Counted from the stretch's first letter, positions 19,409-29,277 are shown. The stretch is DNA of 64,000 nucleotides from Chryseobacterium phocaeense (GCF_900169075.1 NZ_LT827015.1:682001-746000), one strand, 5' to 3'. Notes: a model not told the origin generated them from the sequence alone. A program made the numbers and translations.

Positions 19409-21697
19409 TTAAGGAGTAGAAATAATTAAAGTTGATGGAATATCAGAAAGCCACAGACTTTTGGTATCGAGCAGGTTTTTCCAGCTTTTCGCGCTTACCA
19501 GCATCAGGTCCTGCGCATCCAGGAATTCTTTTTCGATTTTCTTTTCGTTATATAAAGTGATGTGGTTCGGGGCTACCTGTTCAATGCTTCTGATGAGTTC
19601 TTTCACCTCAATATTGCTCCTGATCTGTCCGGCCACATCTAAAATAATGATCTGGGAATTGTTATTGTTGATCAGCCTTTTTGCATATTCAAGCAGATAA
19701 AAATCACTTAAATTAAATATAGGAACAAAGACCTTATCTGCTGACTTGAATTTCTTATCCACCAGAACACCTACGGGAATCGTAGCTTTATCCAGAAGCT
19801 GAAGCGTGATATCGTCGAAAGGGGAGTTGTTGAAAATATTTCCTTTTCCTTTTACTGTATTTAGTAATTTTTCAGGATTGATGATTTTTGTAGTAAAACC
19901 AAGTAACCTACCCAACAAACTTCCTTCATACATTGATTTTCCGAGCATGATTAAGAGAAGGTCATAATTTCCTTTGTTGGTAATATTCGTCAGGTCACTT
20001 TCCACATCTGTAGAGGCTTTAAACAGGGTCGTGATTTCCAGGTTGAGCTCCTGTGAAGTTTCAATCACTTCTTTGAACTGATCCTTTTCATAATCATTGA
20101 TGTCAAAAGCATGAAGTTCGTCTACCGGTGCGATGTGGACAGCGGTAACACTTTTGTTCCCATTCATTTTACGGGTCAGGTTATCTGCCAGATGGAGGAG
20201 GGTACTTCCCGATTTTATGGTTTCAAAAGACAGGAGAACCCGGTACTTCGAATCACTTTCCCCTTCTTCCCCGTCTTCTGTCATTGATTTTTTACCTTTA
20301 AAAAGATAATTGATGAGATCCAGACACGGACCTGTCATAAAGGTGGTAAATAACGCCATGATCACAAGCATTGCAAAAAGCTCAGGTCCCAAAACCCCCA
20401 GGTCATACCCTATATTGAGAACAATAAGCTCGGTAAGGCCCCTGGTATTCATTAAGGCACCTATCGTAAGGCTGTCTTTCCAGCTTAAATTCAGGAATTT
20501 TGCGGTGAGGGCGCTTCCTACAAACTTTCCAATGACTGCCGTTAAAATAATAAGTCCGCCAATTTTCCAGAGATGAGGATCATTCAAAAGCCCGATTTGG
20601 GTTCTCAATCCGGTAAATACAAAGAAAAGCGGAAGTAAAAGCACCAAAGCTACATCCTCCACTTTTTCAATGAAAAGATTTCTGAATTTTACATTCTCAG
20701 GCATGATGGCACCGGCCATAAAAGCTCCAAAAAGCGCATGAATACCAATAACTTCTGTAGCATAAGAAGAAATGATCAATATCAGAAAAAACACTGCAAC
20801 CAGCGATTTGCTGATAAAACCTTTCCCTTTCTGTGATTCAGCAATTCTGATCAGGAAAGGCCTTACCGCTTTGATCATAATAAAAACATACAGGATAGCC
20901 ATTAAAATAACGAATACCGATCCTGAAAAAGATCCGGCTTTCACAATAGCGATTACTGCGGCCAGAATACACCATGCGGTAATATCGTCTGCCGCTGCGC
21001 AGGTAATCACAACGGTTCCTATTTTGGTTTTATGGAGGTTGCGTTCCTGGACAATCCTTGCCAATACCGGGAATGCCGTAATACTCATGGCAATGGCGAT
21101 AAATAGGGCAAAAGAGCTGAACTGGATGCCTTCCGGAGCAAATTCTTTATAAATTAAATAAGAGAGCCCTACTCCCAGCGCGAAAGGAATAATAATACTG
21201 GCGTGGCTGATCACCACGGCATCGTGTGCCTTCTTTCTTAAAACGCTCAGGTCAAGTTCCATTCCAACGATATACATAAAAAGGATCAGACCGATCTGGC
21301 TTAAAAACTGCAGATTCGGAAGTGATTCTTTAGGGAAAATAAACGCTGAAAGTTCAGGAAAATACAGTCCGAAAAGGGATGGTCCCAATACAATACCTGC
21401 TATCATTTCCCCGATTACGGAAGGTTGTTTCAGTTTGACGCAGATCCATCCGAAAAGTTTGGCCACAAGGATAATGGTGACGATCTGGGCAAGAAGAAGC
21501 GCCAGAGGATGATGAAGGTTCGTCAGAAATGAATCCGTGAAATCTTCCCACATTGTAGTGCCCGTAGTTTTGGCGGGTGTAATGTTTTCTCCTATCTCTA
21601 AGGTCTTACCTTCAATGAAAAACCAATACATAAGGCATGAAAAGAATGCAATGGTGCTGATGTAGAAGATAATGTTTCTGTATTTCCCCAGGTTCAT
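19409..21697 (-). CDS. CPA2-type cation/proton antiporter with C-terminal stress domain
   Basis: A 762-aa inner-membrane antiporter. An N-terminal anchor (residues 10-27) precedes about twelve membrane segments of the Na+/H+ exchanger fold (about 65-460). Conserved blocks are QPSVIGEMIAGIVLGPS, FLSQIGLILFMYIVGMELD and the ion-binding ITCAAADDITAW. The last 270 residues are soluble and resemble tandem universal-stress-protein-like domains. KefB-type TrkA/RCK domains are not evident. Transported ion unknown; K+ or Na+ in exchange for H+ is likely. Confidence 0.88.
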   Translation of the reverse strand: MNLGKYRNIIFYISTIAFFSCLMYWFFIEGKTLEIGENITPAKTTGTTMWEDFTDSFLTNLHHPLALLLAQIVTIILVAKLFGWICVKLKQPSVIGEMIAGIVLGPSLFGLYFPELSAFIFPKESLPNLQFLSQIGLILFMYIVGMELDLSVLRKKAHDAVVISHASIIIPFALGVGLSYLIYKEFAPEGIQFSSFALFIAIAMSITAFPVLARIVQERNLHKTKIGTVVITCAAADDITAWCILAAVIAIVKAGSFSGSVFVILMAILYVFIMIKAVRPFLIRIAESQKGKGFISKSLVAVFFLILIISSYATEVIGIHALFGAFMAGAIMPENVKFRNLFIEKVEDVALVLLLPLFFVFTGLRTQIGLLNDPHLWKIGGLIILTAVIGKFVGSALTAKFLNLSWKDSLTIGALMNTRGLTELIVLNIGYDLGVLGPELFAMLVIMALFTTFMTGPCLDLINYLFKGKKSMTEDGEEGESDSKYRVLLSFETIKSGSTLLHLADNLTRKMNGNKSVTAVHIAPVDELHAFDINDYEKDQFKEVIETSQELNLEITTLFKASTDVESDLTNITNKGNYDLLLIMLGKSMYEGSLLGRLLGFTTKIINPEKLLNTVKGKGNIFNNSPFDDITLQLLDKATIPVGVLVDKKFKSADKVFVPIFNLSDFYLLEYAKRLINNNNSQIIILDVAGQIRSNIEVKELIRSIEQVAPNHITLYNEKKIEKEFLDAQDLMLVSAKSWKNLLDTKSLWLSDIPSTLIISTP

Positions 21698-22238
21698 AAG
21701 TCCTTAATTTTAGTGTAAATTTCCAAAGAATATGGTTATGTTAAATACATATATTCTTAAAATGTAATCAATGCTCTGAAAAATGTAATAAACTCCTTGA
21801 ATAAGTAAGGTAGTTGGAAGAGGGAAGCTGGAAGTTATTGAGGTCCTAAAGCAGAACGATACTACATTTTTATTAAATTTTTAAAGTTCTTCCATCAAAT
21901 CAATATCCTGTCCGTGTATATTATTTTTAACGCGATGCCCGCAATCGTTATTAACTCATTTGTTTTTCCGGTCACAAAGGCTGGCTGCTGTTTTTGCTAA
22001 GTGAAACACCCTTGCGAACTTTTTTCAGGCATTAAATAATATTTTGCGATCACAGCGTTTATAAATCAATTGTACGGAGACTTTTGAATTAGTGTCCGAA
22101 AATAACTTCCAGCTTCCCTCTTCTGGCTTCAATCCTTATATTTAATCAGCAGCAAAAATAGGCTGTAAATCGGTATAAACAGGGAGGATGTAATGAAACC
22201 ACCACATTCTGCAATAAAACCGGAAAGGTATGAAAGAT
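21698..22238. repeat. 541-bp spacer holding a 23-bp perfect inverted pair
   Basis: The words GAAGAGGGAAGCTGGAAG at 21817 begin a 23-bp arm (21817-21839) whose exact complement lies at 22101-22123. The 261 bp between them contain no convincing frame. The organisation resembles a small non-autonomous element, but no target duplication is visible. No promoter for the flanking minus-strand antiporter gene could be fixed. Confidence 0.7.
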
Positions 22239-22949
22239 CTACTTCCCGAACAGCTCCAGCAATGAATGCCGGTATGCTTCACCAATATGGAGTTTAAGGA
22301 AATGATCTCCCTCAGTTGTAATGGTGGTAATGATTTCGTTGGTAGAAAAAACTTTAATGGAAGAAAGGGCAATGATCTCCTTTTTGTTCACCTGTGCAAA
22401 ATCCTTTGGCGGAAGCATTTCAAGGAGGTTTTTAAAATTGAGGTTTTTAAGGACAATCGTGGTTCCGTCATTCAGGATAATATCCTTGTCGCGGCTGTCG
22501 ATCTCTGAAGTTTTAATGTATGCAATCTGCTCCGTGAAAATTACCGTTCTGCCGATATTGGTATTCCATTCGATCAGATCTTTCTTAGGAGGCAAATCTA
22601 CCAGTTCTTTCGCTTTTTCAAATGCCTGGATCAGTCTCTCTTTTTTGATAGGTTTACGGACATAATCTACCACATTAAGATCAAAGGCTTCGGCTGCATA
22701 TTCTTTGTAAGCAGTGGTGAAGATGATTTTTTTAGAACCTGAAATAAGCTCAGCTACCTGGAGGCCGGTCATTCCCGGCATTTCGATATCAAGGATGCAT
22801 AGGTTGCAGTCGAGGCTGTCTATTTCATTAAGGAAAATTTTAGGATCATTGAATGCTTTTACCACCTCTACATTTTCAATCTGTTCGCAGAGAAGTTTTA
22901 AATAGCTGATGGCCAGTAATTCGTCATCAAGAATAACGCATTTTATCAT
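22239..22949 (-). CDS. LytTR-family response regulator
   Basis: A 236-aa regulator with a receiver domain (residues 1-120; acidic pocket DDE at 8-10, phospho-acceptor Asp54 in CILDIEMPG, TTAYKEYA, KPIKKER) and a C-terminal LytTR DNA-binding domain (about 135-236; IAYIKTSEIDSRDKDII, FAQVNKKEIIALSSIK). It overlaps the upstream histidine kinase gene by 23 bases, so the two are translationally coupled and form a LytS/AlgR-type pair. Targets unknown; LytTR proteins usually bind near their own operon. Confidence 0.92.
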   Translation of the reverse strand: MIKCVILDDELLAISYLKLLCEQIENVEVVKAFNDPKIFLNEIDSLDCNLCILDIEMPGMTGLQVAELISGSKKIIFTTAYKEYAAEAFDLNVVDYVRKPIKKERLIQAFEKAKELVDLPPKKDLIEWNTNIGRTVIFTEQIAYIKTSEIDSRDKDIILNDGTTIVLKNLNFKNLLEMLPPKDFAQVNKKEIIALSSIKVFSTNEIITTITTEGDHFLKLHIGEAYRHSLLELFGK

Positions 22950-23697
22950 AGAATTCTCCTAGGTTTATTTTTAATTCTGCCGTGAATATACCGTTTTTTG
23001 AGCTTTTTTCCAGCTGATAATGATTGTTGTAGATCATTTTAAGCCTCTGATCCAGAGACTGGCTTCCAAAGCCGCTGTTTTCTTTTTCAAGAACATTCTT
23101 TAAAGAAGCTTTATTGCTGACTTTCATGGTGAAAACCCTGTTCTCAAGCTCCAAACTGATGGATATAAAAGAATCCTGTGCAAGAAAATCCGTATGCTTA
23201 AAAGCATTTTCAATGAGGTCAACAGAGATCAGCGGGGCAAAAACTTTTTCTTCATACAGGGCATCAGATTTATTGATCCTTGACTTGATCCTGAAATCAA
23301 AAAGAGGGTTGATTTTTATTTTATTGATCTCGATAAGGCTTAAGGCAAAATCCAGTTCCTCTTTTGGACTTACATACTTATTATTGCTTTCGTACAGGAT
23401 ATAATCCAGAACATTGGCCAGCTTATCCAGTGACATATAGGTCTGGTATGCGTGCGACTGTACGGAATTCAGGATGTTTTTAAACAGATGGGGATTCAGT
23501 TTCGTTCCGATGTGTTCCAGCTGAACTTCATTCAGCTTTTGCTCAATGATTTTATTGGTTTCGGAAAGCCGGGTATTTTTCTGTCTGATCCGGCTGTTTT
23601 GGCTGAACAGATAAATGCTGACGGTAAGAAAAAAGAAAATAGCAAAAACTGCAATGAATATCAGATAATCGTGGATCATGTAGTAATTGCCTTCCAT
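22927..23697 (-). CDS. LytS-like sensor histidine kinase, short
   Basis: A 256-aa kinase of the His_kinase (PF06580) type. One N-terminal membrane segment (about residues 10-32) leads into a coiled stretch (SRIRQKNTRLSETNKIIEQK). The phospho-acceptor box KLNPHLFKNILNSV follows with His70, then the ATPase region (DLIENAFKH, GFGSQSLDQRLKMIY). There is no extracellular sensor domain, so it probably senses through the membrane helix or a partner. It is upstream of and overlaps its response regulator. Confidence 0.9.
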   Translation of the reverse strand: MEGNYYMIHDYLIFIAVFAIFFFLTVSIYLFSQNSRIRQKNTRLSETNKIIEQKLNEVQLEHIGTKLNPHLFKNILNSVQSHAYQTYMSLDKLANVLDYILYESNNKYVSPKEELDFALSLIEINKIKINPLFDFRIKSRINKSDALYEEKVFAPLISVDLIENAFKHTDFLAQDSFISISLELENRVFTMKVSNKASLKNVLEKENSGFGSQSLDQRLKMIYNNHYQLEKSSKNGIFTAELKINLGEFYDKMRYS

Positions 23698-23971
23698 AAA
23701 AATAGTATTTGATACTTTTTAATGTTTAGTATTTTCTTTTCGGATAAATTTCTGAACTTCTTAAAGTTTTTTAAACAATCTGCTTCATTTGCAAAATCTG
23801 CGTGATATTATTTTTTGAAACATTAAGAATTTTTAAGCCGTTAAAATGTATCGAGATAATTATCAGGGATATTTTATAAAGCAAACTGTTATCATTTGAC
23901 GTAATCAAATTCTTAATAACCCTTCTGGTTAATCTTCCTGAATTTCTTAATTCCTTAATGTTAAAAACTAC

Positions 23972-24343
23972 CTATTTCAGTTTCTTCAGCGATTTCAGCG
24001 TTACCGTTTCTTCACACTTTTCATAGTTGATCTCGTAAACAGGATTTTTCTCGGGATAGACCAGGACATAGTCGGGACACGGTTTTTTCTGTGCATGGCT
24101 TTTATCGAAATCTACCTTTCCATTCGTAATGATGCTGTCTTTTATAAATTTTTCATCTATTTTATAAGTGCTCATTCCGTTTTTGAAGTCTTCGGAATAC
24201 TGGAATTCTTTAGACAGGGTTTCTGCTATCACACGGCTGTTGGGAAGATATCCGCTGCAGCTCGCGCCTTTTTTGTTTAAAATAAAAAATACAAGGATCA
24301 GCCCCGGAATAAGACCTATTAAAAAGAATTTAAGTTTTTTCAT
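23972..24343 (-). CDS. small membrane-anchored protein of unknown function
   Basis: A 123-aa protein with one N-terminal membrane segment (FFLIGLIPGLILVFFIL, residues 6-22) and a soluble part containing three cysteines (ASCSGY, KKPCPDY, YEKCEE) that may form disulfides outside the cytoplasm. Its ATG overlaps the stop codon of the alanine-dehydrogenase-like gene (TAATG), so the two are co-translated. No recognised family. Confidence 0.7.
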   Translation of the reverse strand: MKKLKFFLIGLIPGLILVFFILNKKGASCSGYLPNSRVIAETLSKEFQYSEDFKNGMSTYKIDEKFIKDSIITNGKVDFDKSHAQKKPCPDYVLVYPEKNPVYEINYEKCEETVTLKSLKKLK

Positions 24344-25536
24344 TAGAAAATTAAAAGATTGATATCATGGTAAGTAAGCCCGAAACGGTCGCAGATCACT
24401 TTTTTGGTATGCCTTCCTTTATACATATATAAGCTCTGCTTCATTTCGTTTTTGCGGATCAGCATATTTTCAAAGCCGCCCTCTTCATCGTAGTTCAGAA
24501 TATAGGAAAGGAAGAAATTGGAAATCGCTTTTGTAGTGGTCCTCGGCATTCTGGACGTAAGGTTTGGAAGCCCGCAGTGGAGTACACCGTGTTTGATGAT
24601 ATAAGGATTGTCCATCGTAGTCAGCTCGGAAGTCTCAATTACCTTACCGTTGTCTATGGTAATATCAATGATAACGCTGCCTTTTTTCATTTTTGCCACC
24701 ATTTCTTCAGTCACGATAGGCGTCATATTTAATCTTGGAAGCGCGCCGATCACTACATCTGCACGTCTAAGTGCTTTGCTTAATTCTTTAGGATCGATAA
24801 TGGAAGTCGGGACACGGCTGTCTACCAGCGTGTGAAGTCTTCTCAGCTTGGAAAGGGAATTATCAAATACCCTTACACTGGCTCCAAGTCCTATGGCTGC
24901 TTTTGTCGCAAATTCTCCTACGATTCCTGCCCCTAAAATAACAACTTCTGCAGGTCTTACTCCTGTGATACCACCCAGCATCAGGCCGTTTGACATGGCA
25001 AGAAGCTCAGATGCATATAGGATAGAAACAGTTCCTGCAATTTCGCCGACCAGCCTTACCAGGGCAAGCTGTTTGTATTCATCAACGATAAATTCAAACG
25101 CAATGGCATTGATTTTTCTCTCTGCCAGCTTTAAGAAATAATCTTTGTCTCTGAGGTTGATCTGAAGCGCCGAAACCAGATAGGTATTAGGCTTCATATA
25201 ATCAATTTCCTCTTCAGTAGGAGGATTCACCTTTAAGATAAGATCCTGCCCGAAAGCTTCTTTAGGATCATTGGTGATCCTTGCACCGGATTCAGAATAC
25301 TGCAGGTCTGTAAAAAAAGAACCTTCCCCGGCACCGGATTCAATAATAAGCTCATGGCCATGCTCTACCAGGACCTGTACCGCGTCCGGAGTAATGCATG
25401 TTCTCCTTTCATTAAGACAGGTTTCTTTAGGAATCCCAATACTGAACTGTTTTCCTTTCTTTATAACCTCCAACTTTTCTTCCTTCGGCATCAATTCTTC
25501 TTCAGTGAAAGGAGTGAAAATATTTGTAGTACTCAT
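24343..25536 (-). CDS. alanine dehydrogenase-like protein (AlaDH/PNT family)
   Basis: A 397-aa cytoplasmic NAD-linked oxidoreductase of the alanine dehydrogenase/transhydrogenase family. Seen are IGIPKETCLNERRTCITPDAV (pyruvate-binding Arg), LILKVNPPT (Lys), the Rossmann loop VILGAGIVGEFAT, and VIIDITIDNG. The segment equivalent to the canonical YLHLAA reads YLVSALQINL, so the catalytic histidine of classical alanine dehydrogenase is not conserved. The exact reaction should therefore be treated with caution. It follows tsaE and overlaps the small membrane protein gene. Confidence 0.8.
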   Translation of the reverse strand: MSTTNIFTPFTEEELMPKEEKLEVIKKGKQFSIGIPKETCLNERRTCITPDAVQVLVEHGHELIIESGAGEGSFFTDLQYSESGARITNDPKEAFGQDLILKVNPPTEEEIDYMKPNTYLVSALQINLRDKDYFLKLAERKINAIAFEFIVDEYKQLALVRLVGEIAGTVSILYASELLAMSNGLMLGGITGVRPAEVVILGAGIVGEFATKAAIGLGASVRVFDNSLSKLRRLHTLVDSRVPTSIIDPKELSKALRRADVVIGALPRLNMTPIVTEEMVAKMKKGSVIIDITIDNGKVIETSELTTMDNPYIIKHGVLHCGLPNLTSRMPRTTTKAISNFFLSYILNYDEEGGFENMLIRKNEMKQSLYMYKGRHTKKVICDRFGLTYHDINLLIF

Positions 25537-25605
25537 TCTTGAATTAAATTAGTTCTTACAGGTTGTTATTTTAACATTGAATCAGAAAGCAAAGATACAT
25601 AATAT

Positions 25606-26013
25606 TTAGTCGAATGAGACTTCTCTTTCATCTCCGGTATTCACGATGCTCATTGTGTGGTAATTAAGCCCGTAGAGCTCTTCTTCATACACTTCGGGCC
25701 ATTCTATGATACATAAAAAAGCATTATCAAGGTATTCTTCAATGCCAATATCGTATACTTCCTCAATATTTTTTAACCGGTACAGATCGAAATGATAAAT
25801 CTTGCCTTTTGGGGTATTATACTCATTCACGATGGAATAGGTAGGAGAATTGACTTCATCCCGGCTTCCCAGATTGTTGAGAAGGAATTGCGTAAATGTG
25901 GTTTTCCCGGCACCAAGGTTTCCTTTTAAAAGAAGTATATTATGTTTTAAATCAGGAAGGATCTTATCAACAACTTCCTGCCAGTCTTCAATGTTATGGA
26001 TGGTAAAATTCAT
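25606..26013 (-). CDS. tsaE: tRNA threonylcarbamoyladenosine biosynthesis ATPase
   Basis: A 135-aa TsaE, the ATPase that drives the TsaB-TsaD complex making t6A37 on ANN-decoding tRNAs. The Walker A motif is GNLGAGKTTF (about residues 33-42). Also present are NSPTYSIVNEY, the Walker B-like IYHFDLYRL, and IIEWPE. Length is normal. It is the first gene of a minus-strand run with the alanine dehydrogenase-like gene. Confidence 0.93.
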   Translation of the reverse strand: MNFTIHNIEDWQEVVDKILPDLKHNILLLKGNLGAGKTTFTQFLLNNLGSRDEVNSPTYSIVNEYNTPKGKIYHFDLYRLKNIEEVYDIGIEEYLDNAFLCIIEWPEVYEEELYGLNYHTMSIVNTGDEREVSFD

Positions 26014-26129
26014 TATTCAATCAATTTTTTTATATCAGTAATCCAAATTTTTATCAATAATCCGCTATGGATTTAAGAGACAAAACTTGATTTCAGACAC
26101 AAATTTAGTCCTAATTTTTAATCAAAACA

Positions 26130-26160
26130 AAACCGGCTGGAAATCCTTCCGGCCGGTTTA
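26130..26160 (-). terminator. terminator of the large T9SS gene
   Basis: A 13-bp stem (arms 26130-26142 and 26147-26159) with one G-T pair and a 4-base loop. The minus-strand transcript then reads TTTTGTTTTG. Confidence 0.85.
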
Positions 26161-26180
26161 TCATTTAATAATAAAAAATA

Positions 26181-29150
26181 CTACTGTTTAATGATTTTAT
26201 TGATGACAGTGTGTCCGTTGTCAAGAGTTACTGTAAGAATGTAAAGCCCTGAAGCCAGATGATCAAGCGATACTTCCTGTACCTGGCCACCCGATTTTAC
26301 AAGCTGTCCGGAGACATTATACAATTCAAAGGATTTTACTTTTTCCCTGGATTCTATTCTCATAAAAGAGACTGCAGGATTAGGATAGATTCTCAATTTA
26401 TCTTTTACGGTCTCAAGCGTGGATAGCGTTCCCGCTTTAATTTCAAAATTATCAAAAGAAAGGTCGAAATCTCCAGCCGTTCTGGCAGCATTAATTCTCA
26501 CTTTTACAAACTGGTTCTGATAAGCCGCCAGGGAATATGTTTTTTTGATATAACTTCCGGTACCGGCTTCATTATTTACTGTTCCTATGGTAGTCCAGCT
26601 GGCCCCGAAATCAGTGGAAATCTGTACCTCGAAATTCCCCCAGCTTGCTAACGGAGCAAAATTTCCGTTGTAGTTACTTTGCTTATAATCGAAGCTCAGT
26701 TCATAATTGGCTGCATTCAATGGACCTACGCTGATGGTACTGAAGGTTCCTGATGCCGAACTTCCGTAAAGGTTCTTATATAAATTGGTTGCGGAGGCTC
26801 CGGTTCCTGTTGCTCCTCTTTCACTTCCCACTATGAATGACTGCGGGCTCGCCGCATTGGTCCATCCCGTTGGGAATGTTGTGGTTAAAAACTCTTCTTT
26901 CCATGGGGCCGGAGTTGTAGGAATGGTACTGAACATGACATGTTTCCATGGACTTTTTTCGGCAGCTAAACATACACGTCTGATCCAGAAATAATAGGTA
27001 CCGCCCGCAAGTCCGGAAAGGTTCACGGAATTTTCGGAAGGAGCCACGGTAACGAATGTATTGGTATTGGCAGGAGGGGTATTGGATGTTGAAACAAAAT
27101 ATTCATATCCGCTTCCCGGCTGCTGGTTGTTGACATTGGTCCAAGAAATATTGGCCCCGTTGTACGTTTCTGCATTCAGGGTTACAGAAGCAAGTTCAGG
27201 GCAGCTTGGGGCAGGTTCCCAGATCACATCATCCACATACATATAAGACCAGGTGCTTCCGTCTGTTCTTCTTATTCCCAGGTGATTGGCAGTCCCGGAA
27301 TAATTACTGATATACACCACATATTCCTGATAGGTTGTTGTTAATGGGATGGTCTCGATAATCTCAACGTTGGCGGCAGCTGTATTTCCGGTTAATGCAA
27401 CGACCTGAAGCTTGGTATCTGCTGAAGTTCGTCTTGCTTTGAAGCGGAGCCTGTGCGTCCCGCTGCTGATATTCGTCAACTCAGGGCTTACCAGGATAAT
27501 CTTTGTGGCAGCATCTGTTGTTGTAGCACCGTTTCCGTAAAAGCTGATGTTATTGGGTGAAGAGCTGGCGTCTGTAGTGGTTAAATTGATTGTTGGTGCA
27601 GAACTGTTATTGGAAGTCAGGATTTTGCTCCAGCAGTTGGGCAGGCTGCCTGTTCCTGAAACAGAATCAAAGTTTTCATAAAAAGCTGAAACAGGGGTGC
27701 AGGCCGTATAAATACTTACCGGAAGGGAATACGAGCTTTCACACTGGGTGCTTACATTCTTTCCGCGGATGAAATACTGGGTATTCGGTTGAAGCCCACT
27801 GATCTGCTGAGACAATGTAGAAGCCCCTAATGTAAAAGGAGATCCCGTTACCATTGAAGTGAAATTGCTGTCCGAGGCTACTTCAATAATCGTATTAACA
27901 GGCAATGCCGTCCCGTTTTCAGTTGCAGACCAGGTCACGTCAAATGAACTGGTGGTAACACCCGAGGTTGTGATACCATTTACGGAAACAGGGCAATTGG
28001 TGATAGAGCTGCTTACCGGATTCTGAACATTGTACAGAGGACCGTTTGTACAGTTTGAATTGACTGCATAGATGGTATAGGTATATTGATTATTTCCCCT
28101 GATCCCATGATTATAATTGTTCTCAAAGGTAGTATTCGGTCCGTAATAAGAGACATAAGAGTTCAGGGAAGTATTGTTTCCTGTGGCATACACGGTTCCG
28201 TTGACAGGAGGGTTGGGCACTGTTCCATTCATATTTCTCAGGATAAGGTAGCGGTCGGAAGCCGGAGAGCTTGCAGTGAAAGTACCGTTAATAATGATTC
28301 CTGTATTCGTTAAGTTGAAATTGGAAGGTTGTGCCACAGGTGTGATGCACGATGCAGGTGGTGTCCAGTTGAACGTTAGCCCCTGTGCAGCCAGATAGCT
28401 GTAATTACTCGCTATCCCTGCGGAAGAATAGGTTCCCGCTACCGTATTGTTCCAGTTGCTGGAAGCATTTCCTGATGCTGCCCTGTTGTTGTAATCATTA
28501 CTTGTATTTCCTCTGAGGCCTACTTTGGCATTGGTAGAGCTTGGCGTTCCCTGAGAAGTCAGATTGTAGACATACTGAATGCTTCCGTTCTCATGAAGTC
28601 TTGCCTGAAAATTCCAGTTGTGGTGCGATGTTGCAGTCGCAGGTGCAGAACCATAAGGTCTGAAATGGCTCCACTGAACCACGAACTCACGGTTGGGAGC
28701 ACTTCCGGTAACCGCATAATCTATAGACCCTGTTAAGCCGTTAATATTAAAAAGGGATTCAAGATCGGCAGATAGCGGAGAAATAACTCCGTCATAGGTA
28801 ATCCCAGACCCAATAGGATCGGTAGAGCTGGATGCAGAGCTTCCGAAGCTAATGAAACCGTTGGCATATACCTTAATTGAGTTAAAGGAAGTTCCGTTAA
28901 AAGGAAATGAAAAAGGAATAATGTTGTTCAGTTCATACACATTGTCATCCAGTACACCGGTTCCTGAAGCTGTCGTAGCTACAGCAATATTGGTAGGATT
29001 TGACAATGGGGTGTAGGTGCCCTGATTCTGTGCAAAAGAATAATAGGAGACAACCTGTGCGTTCATACTTGCCCAGCCAGTTAAAACAAATGCGGCGGCC
29101 ATGTTTAATCTGGTCTTTTTCAGCATTTTAAAAAATTGATGTGTAATCAT
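26181..29150 (-). CDS. large secreted protein with fibronectin type III domains and T9SS sorting signal
   Basis: A 989-aa surface or secreted protein. After a signal peptide (hydrophobic MAAAFVLTGWASMNAQ) comes a beta-rich N-terminal domain (about residues 35-270). Repeated Fn3-like modules follow (for example GVTTSSFDVTWSATENGT, YNGANISWTNVN with LAGGTYYFWIRRVC), plus two MAM/jelly-roll-like segments (FYENFDSVSGTGSLPNCWS; EFLTTTFPTGWTN). The last 70 residues are a type A T9SS sorting domain (LRIYPNPAVSFMRIE to VINKIIKQ). ATG 29126 (MLKKTR) is an alternative start. Probably an adhesin; no catalytic motif seen. Confidence 0.88.
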   Translation of the reverse strand: MITHQFFKMLKKTRLNMAAAFVLTGWASMNAQVVSYYSFAQNQGTYTPLSNPTNIAVATTASGTGVLDDNVYELNNIIPFSFPFNGTSFNSIKVYANGFISFGSSASSSTDPIGSGITYDGVISPLSADLESLFNINGLTGSIDYAVTGSAPNREFVVQWSHFRPYGSAPATATSHHNWNFQARLHENGSIQYVYNLTSQGTPSSTNAKVGLRGNTSNDYNNRAASGNASSNWNNTVAGTYSSAGIASNYSYLAAQGLTFNWTPPASCITPVAQPSNFNLTNTGIIINGTFTASSPASDRYLILRNMNGTVPNPPVNGTVYATGNNTSLNSYVSYYGPNTTFENNYNHGIRGNNQYTYTIYAVNSNCTNGPLYNVQNPVSSSITNCPVSVNGITTSGVTTSSFDVTWSATENGTALPVNTIIEVASDSNFTSMVTGSPFTLGASTLSQQISGLQPNTQYFIRGKNVSTQCESSYSLPVSIYTACTPVSAFYENFDSVSGTGSLPNCWSKILTSNNSSAPTINLTTTDASSSPNNISFYGNGATTTDAATKIILVSPELTNISSGTHRLRFKARRTSADTKLQVVALTGNTAAANVEIIETIPLTTTYQEYVVYISNYSGTANHLGIRRTDGSTWSYMYVDDVIWEPAPSCPELASVTLNAETYNGANISWTNVNNQQPGSGYEYFVSTSNTPPANTNTFVTVAPSENSVNLSGLAGGTYYFWIRRVCLAAEKSPWKHVMFSTIPTTPAPWKEEFLTTTFPTGWTNAASPQSFIVGSERGATGTGASATNLYKNLYGSSASGTFSTISVGPLNAANYELSFDYKQSNYNGNFAPLASWGNFEVQISTDFGASWTTIGTVNNEAGTGSYIKKTYSLAAYQNQFVKVRINAARTAGDFDLSFDNFEIKAGTLSTLETVKDKLRIYPNPAVSFMRIESREKVKSFELYNVSGQLVKSGGQVQEVSLDHLASGLYILTVTLDNGHTVINKIIKQ

Positions 29151-29277
29151 GCTTAGTATTTAATTTTAACCGCAAACATATTATTTTTAATTAGAATTAA
29201 TATAAATAAAATTTGTGATTTAAATCATTCTTTTCAGGTAAGTTTTTTTCTTCGGACTAAATATTTAATTTTACACT

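Noticed and set aside
26130..26159. GC-rich palindrome considered as a recombination or attachment site
   Set aside because: Position right after a stop codon and a following U-rich stretch fit an intrinsic terminator.
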